Origin: an uncultured Eisenbergiella sp.
GTDB taxonomy: Bacteria > Bacillota > Clostridia > Lachnospirales > Lachnospiraceae
DNA: 25,990 bases
Reading direction: 5' to 3'
Assembly (NCBI GenBank): GCA_948960675.1
Contig: CARDPF010000004.1
Location: 1-25,990, forward strand
A program made the translations under genes and the position numbers. Position 1 is the first letter of the stretch; each line of letters begins with the position of its first letter. Shown here one piece after another: positions 23,954 through 25,990 of this stretch. A model generated the notes under the pieces. It saw only the letters and a list, made by a program, of their open reading frames with translations, searched no databases and had not been told where the DNA came from.

Positions 23954-23988
23954 GCAAAATCTGACGGACACTGCCGCATTTTCTGATT
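23954..23988. promoter_or_regulatory. AraC-type operator upstream of the lipoprotein gene
   Basis: GCAAAATCTGAC (23954-23965) and CATTTTCTGATT (23977-23988) match, base for base in spacing, the operator at 11358-11392 (ACAAAAACAGAT and CATTTTCTGATT). The CTGA half-sites are 22 bases apart. The distal end overlaps the stop codon of the histidine kinase gene. Confidence 0.65.
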
Positions 23989-25763
23989 TAACCATGGCTA
24001 TTTTCCTCATTGCTCGCGGGAATCAACAGTTCCGCCACAGCCCCACAGGATGGCCCGTTATAGAAAAAAATCTGTGCCTGTCCTTTATACATCAGGTAAA
24101 TCCTGTATTTAATATTATCAATACCCACATGGCGGGAATGGTAGCAAAACTGTGTCACCGGGGCGTTTAACTCTTCCAGCTTTTCCTCCGGATACCCCTC
24201 CCCGTTGTCCGAAACCCGGATGCTGACATATGCGCCGTCCTCCCGCCTAATCTCCTTGGCCGTCACCTCCACGGACAAAATCTGCCCCTGCCTGCGGGCA
24301 TGCTTGACGGCATTTTCCACAAACGTCTGAATCGCCAAAATCGGCACGCCATACTCCAATAAATCCCCTTCCACCTCCTTGCGGATCAAAATCGGCATTC
24401 CTCCCCGCACCATGTAAATATTGCAGTATGCTTCCACCTCCCTGAGTTCTTCCCGTATCGTCACAAGGCTCTCCTGGCTGCGGAACACATAGCGGAAATG
24501 CTCCGACAGCCAGCGGATCATTTGGCGCACCGTATCCACGTTTTTCTCCGACAAAAGGGAATCCACAAGGTTGAGGCAATTGATAAAAAAGTGGGGGTTG
24601 ACCTGCAGCTGATAGTATTGCAGCTTCGCGGCGTTTGCCTCCATCTCCTTTTTATACTTTTCCCGCTGCATGCGCTGCATTTCCTCCACAATATCATCCA
24701 GCCTGCTGTTGATCTCCAGCAATTCCCGGATCCGGGTCTTTTGTGTCTTTGCAAACTTTTTCGCTTCCCCGTTTTCCCGCATATTGTCCAGCCGGTATGC
24801 CAAATGCTCCACCGGCCAGATCAGCGTTTGATTGAAAAGCTGCCAGACCTTGGAAACCGTTCCCACCAAAATCAGCGGAATCAAAATAAACAGCAGCCAA
24901 AATTCCCAGCTTCCCATCAAATCCCGGACGCCTTCCGCCTGCTGCAGTACCGCCAGGTACATGCCGGAAAACCCGATGGGCTCTATGGCCGCAATATAGC
25001 CCAGCCCCCTCGCCGCCTCCTGCTTTGTCCCCGATGCGGCAAACGCCTGCGCCTGTGTGTCCGTCATGGACGACCCCACCGTCTCCAGCACGCCGTCTCC
25101 CTGATAGAAAATCAGGTCCAATCCGTCCTCACTTGAAAAATATCCGTTCAGGTTCAGCACAAAGCCCACCAGCTTTTGCCGGATGCCCTTCATATAGACC
25201 AGATAGGTTTCCCCTTCATACGAAAAAAAGCCTTCATGGTACACCTCGTTGCGGATCTGTCCCAGATACTCCTTCAGGCACAGGTTCAGGCGGTAATTAT
25301 CGCCGCTGTGGGTAAACTCGCTGTATTGGCTGCGCAGGGTTCCTTTCTGCGCGTCATAGAAAAAAACGCCCCCAAAATAATCCATGGTACCCGCCCGCCC
25401 TTCCAGACTGTTTGCCAGATAATAAGCCGAACTAAACCACTCAGGCTCCGTAAGGTACGGACGCTTTAACGTTTGGAACTGTACATTTTCGCTGTATGTC
25501 CGGTCCACATATCCCTTCATGGAATCAATATCTTTATTCAGCTGCTGGGCATAATGGCTCGCCACAATGCGGTTGCTCTTCTCCAGTTCCCCTGTCGCCT
25601 GCAAAATGGAATAAACGCCATATACCAAAAAAACAGATAGCATCAATCCGGAGGTCGCTATCCAGCCCGCCACCAGATACTTGTGCAAGGAAGAAACCCT
25701 CTCCCGCGCCAATCCGCTTTTTCCCCTCTTTCCGAAAATATGACTGCCTTTTCCCCTCCCCAT
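23988..25763 (-). CDS. YesM-like sensor histidine kinase
   Basis: About 591 residues. Two membrane helices (about 29-53 and 288-306) flank an extracytoplasmic sensor domain of about 230 residues. A linker and coiled coil (about 340-385, EMQRMQREKYKKEMEANAAKL) lead to the His_kinase domain of the YesM type, with phosphorylated His391 in QVNPHFFINCLN. The ATPase follows, with N-box FVENAVKHA (about 481-489) and G1 box VSDNGEGYP (about 517-525). The ATG at 25763 is chosen because AAAGGGGG lies eight bases upstream; two GTG codons six and nine bases earlier would sit on that site. It probably senses an extracellular sugar or the loaded lipoprotein and phosphorylates the AraC-type regulator at 8664-10283. 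The next gene, 133 bases downstream, is the lipoprotein gene with its own promoter. Confidence 0.92.
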   Translation of the reverse strand: MGRGKGSHIFGKRGKSGLARERVSSLHKYLVAGWIATSGLMLSVFLVYGVYSILQATGELEKSNRIVASHYAQQLNKDIDSMKGYVDRTYSENVQFQTLKRPYLTEPEWFSSAYYLANSLEGRAGTMDYFGGVFFYDAQKGTLRSQYSEFTHSGDNYRLNLCLKEYLGQIRNEVYHEGFFSYEGETYLVYMKGIRQKLVGFVLNLNGYFSSEDGLDLIFYQGDGVLETVGSSMTDTQAQAFAASGTKQEAARGLGYIAAIEPIGFSGMYLAVLQQAEGVRDLMGSWEFWLLFILIPLILVGTVSKVWQLFNQTLIWPVEHLAYRLDNMRENGEAKKFAKTQKTRIRELLEINSRLDDIVEEMQRMQREKYKKEMEANAAKLQYYQLQVNPHFFINCLNLVDSLLSEKNVDTVRQMIRWLSEHFRYVFRSQESLVTIREELREVEAYCNIYMVRGGMPILIRKEVEGDLLEYGVPILAIQTFVENAVKHARRQGQILSVEVTAKEIRREDGAYVSIRVSDNGEGYPEEKLEELNAPVTQFCYHSRHVGIDNIKYRIYLMYKGQAQIFFYNGPSCGAVAELLIPASNEENSHG

Positions 25764-25785
25764 CTGCACCACCCCCTTTTTGTGT

Positions 25786-25814
25786 ATGTTATCCCATCTT
25801 GGGCCAATTGTAAA
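25786..25814 (-). promoter_or_regulatory. Promoter of the histidine kinase gene
   Basis: On the minus strand -35 TTTACA (25809-25814), a 17-base spacer and -10 TAACAT (25786-25791). No operator motif of the type seen at 11.4 and 23.9 kb is near, so the kinase may be made at a basal, unregulated level. The leader would be only about 15 bases. Confidence 0.5.
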
Positions 25815-25839
25815 GAATATTCACGGGCGGGCGTCGTCT

Positions 25840-25990
25840 TCCAGTTACAGTTCAGCCTACAATGTCATTAAGTTTAGCCATGGGCTCGGGCAGCGTGCCG
25901 GTAGGCTGGGGACGGAAATTTGGCGGCAGGGCAGTCCTCTTGCCGGGCAGGCGCATCCAAAGCTGTACTAGGTACATCTTGCGCATGGTG
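25840..25990. repeat. Intergenic repeat, copy 3 (runs off right edge)
   Basis: CAGTTACAGTTCA and CAATGTCATTAAG followed by GCCATGGGCTCGGGCAGCG, then GCGGCAGGGCAG and TTGCCGGGCAGGC, match the reverse complement of the right side of copy 2 (13500-13603) and of copy 1 (about 6035-6100). It is therefore in opposite orientation to their right arms. If it is a full hairpin like copy 2, the second arm lies beyond the window. Confidence 0.65.

Noticed and set aside
1..25990. CRISPR array, tRNA, rRNA or transposase genes
   Set aside because: No regular direct repeats with spacers, no cloverleaf or rRNA-like sequence and no transposase or integrase motifs were seen on either strand.

Overview
The window looks like chromosome of a gut-type Bacillota, most likely a Lachnospiraceae-like Clostridium relative. 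This rests on strong AGGAGG ribosome binding sites, Bacillota-type YesM/YesN two-component genes, an LplB/YtcP/lipoprotein carbohydrate importer without its own ATPase, and moderately GC-rich genes next to one clearly AT-richer block. The genus cannot be fixed from the sequence alone.

Layout: (1) 2-1729, the 3' part of a membrane transglutaminase-like protein, cut by the left edge, converging on (2) a small LURP-one/YxjI-like gene on the minus strand (1759-2229). (3) 2230-2587 is a GC-rich, palindrome-rich intergenic block. (4) 2588-5962 is a compact, AT-rich plus-strand operon: ECF-type sigma factor, six-helix membrane protein, ABC ATPase, ABC permease. (5) 6104-25763 is one catabolic locus. 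A left minus-strand operon (11283 down to 6104) encodes an alpha/beta hydrolase, an AraC-type response regulator, a second alpha/beta hydrolase and a type-B carboxylesterase. A divergent plus-strand gene (11521-13212) encodes a CocE-like hydrolase. A long minus-strand series (25763 down to 13608) encodes a YesM-like histidine kinase, sugar-binding lipoprotein, two permeases, a GH51 arabinofuranosidase, a GH93-like Asp-box propeller enzyme, a MATE transporter and a second type-B carboxylesterase.

Working model (inference): the lipoprotein and two permeases import an arabinose-containing oligosaccharide. GH51 and the GH93-like enzyme cut it in the cytoplasm; neither has a signal peptide. Five different serine alpha/beta hydrolases remove ester groups such as acetyl or feruloyl, and the MATE protein could export a released aglycone. 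The kinase and the distant response regulator would sense and switch the locus. Three copies of a conserved 35-bp two-part operator sit just upstream of the divergent promoters (11358-11392 and 11419-11453) and of the lipoprotein promoter (23954-23988), which ties the parts into one candidate regulon.

A family of GC-rich inverted repeats lies at 5966-6100, 13246-13603 and 25840 to the right edge. The outer two copies bracket the catabolic locus. The middle copy is an approximately 310-bp near-perfect giant hairpin between convergent genes. I see no tRNA, rRNA, CRISPR array or transposase gene.
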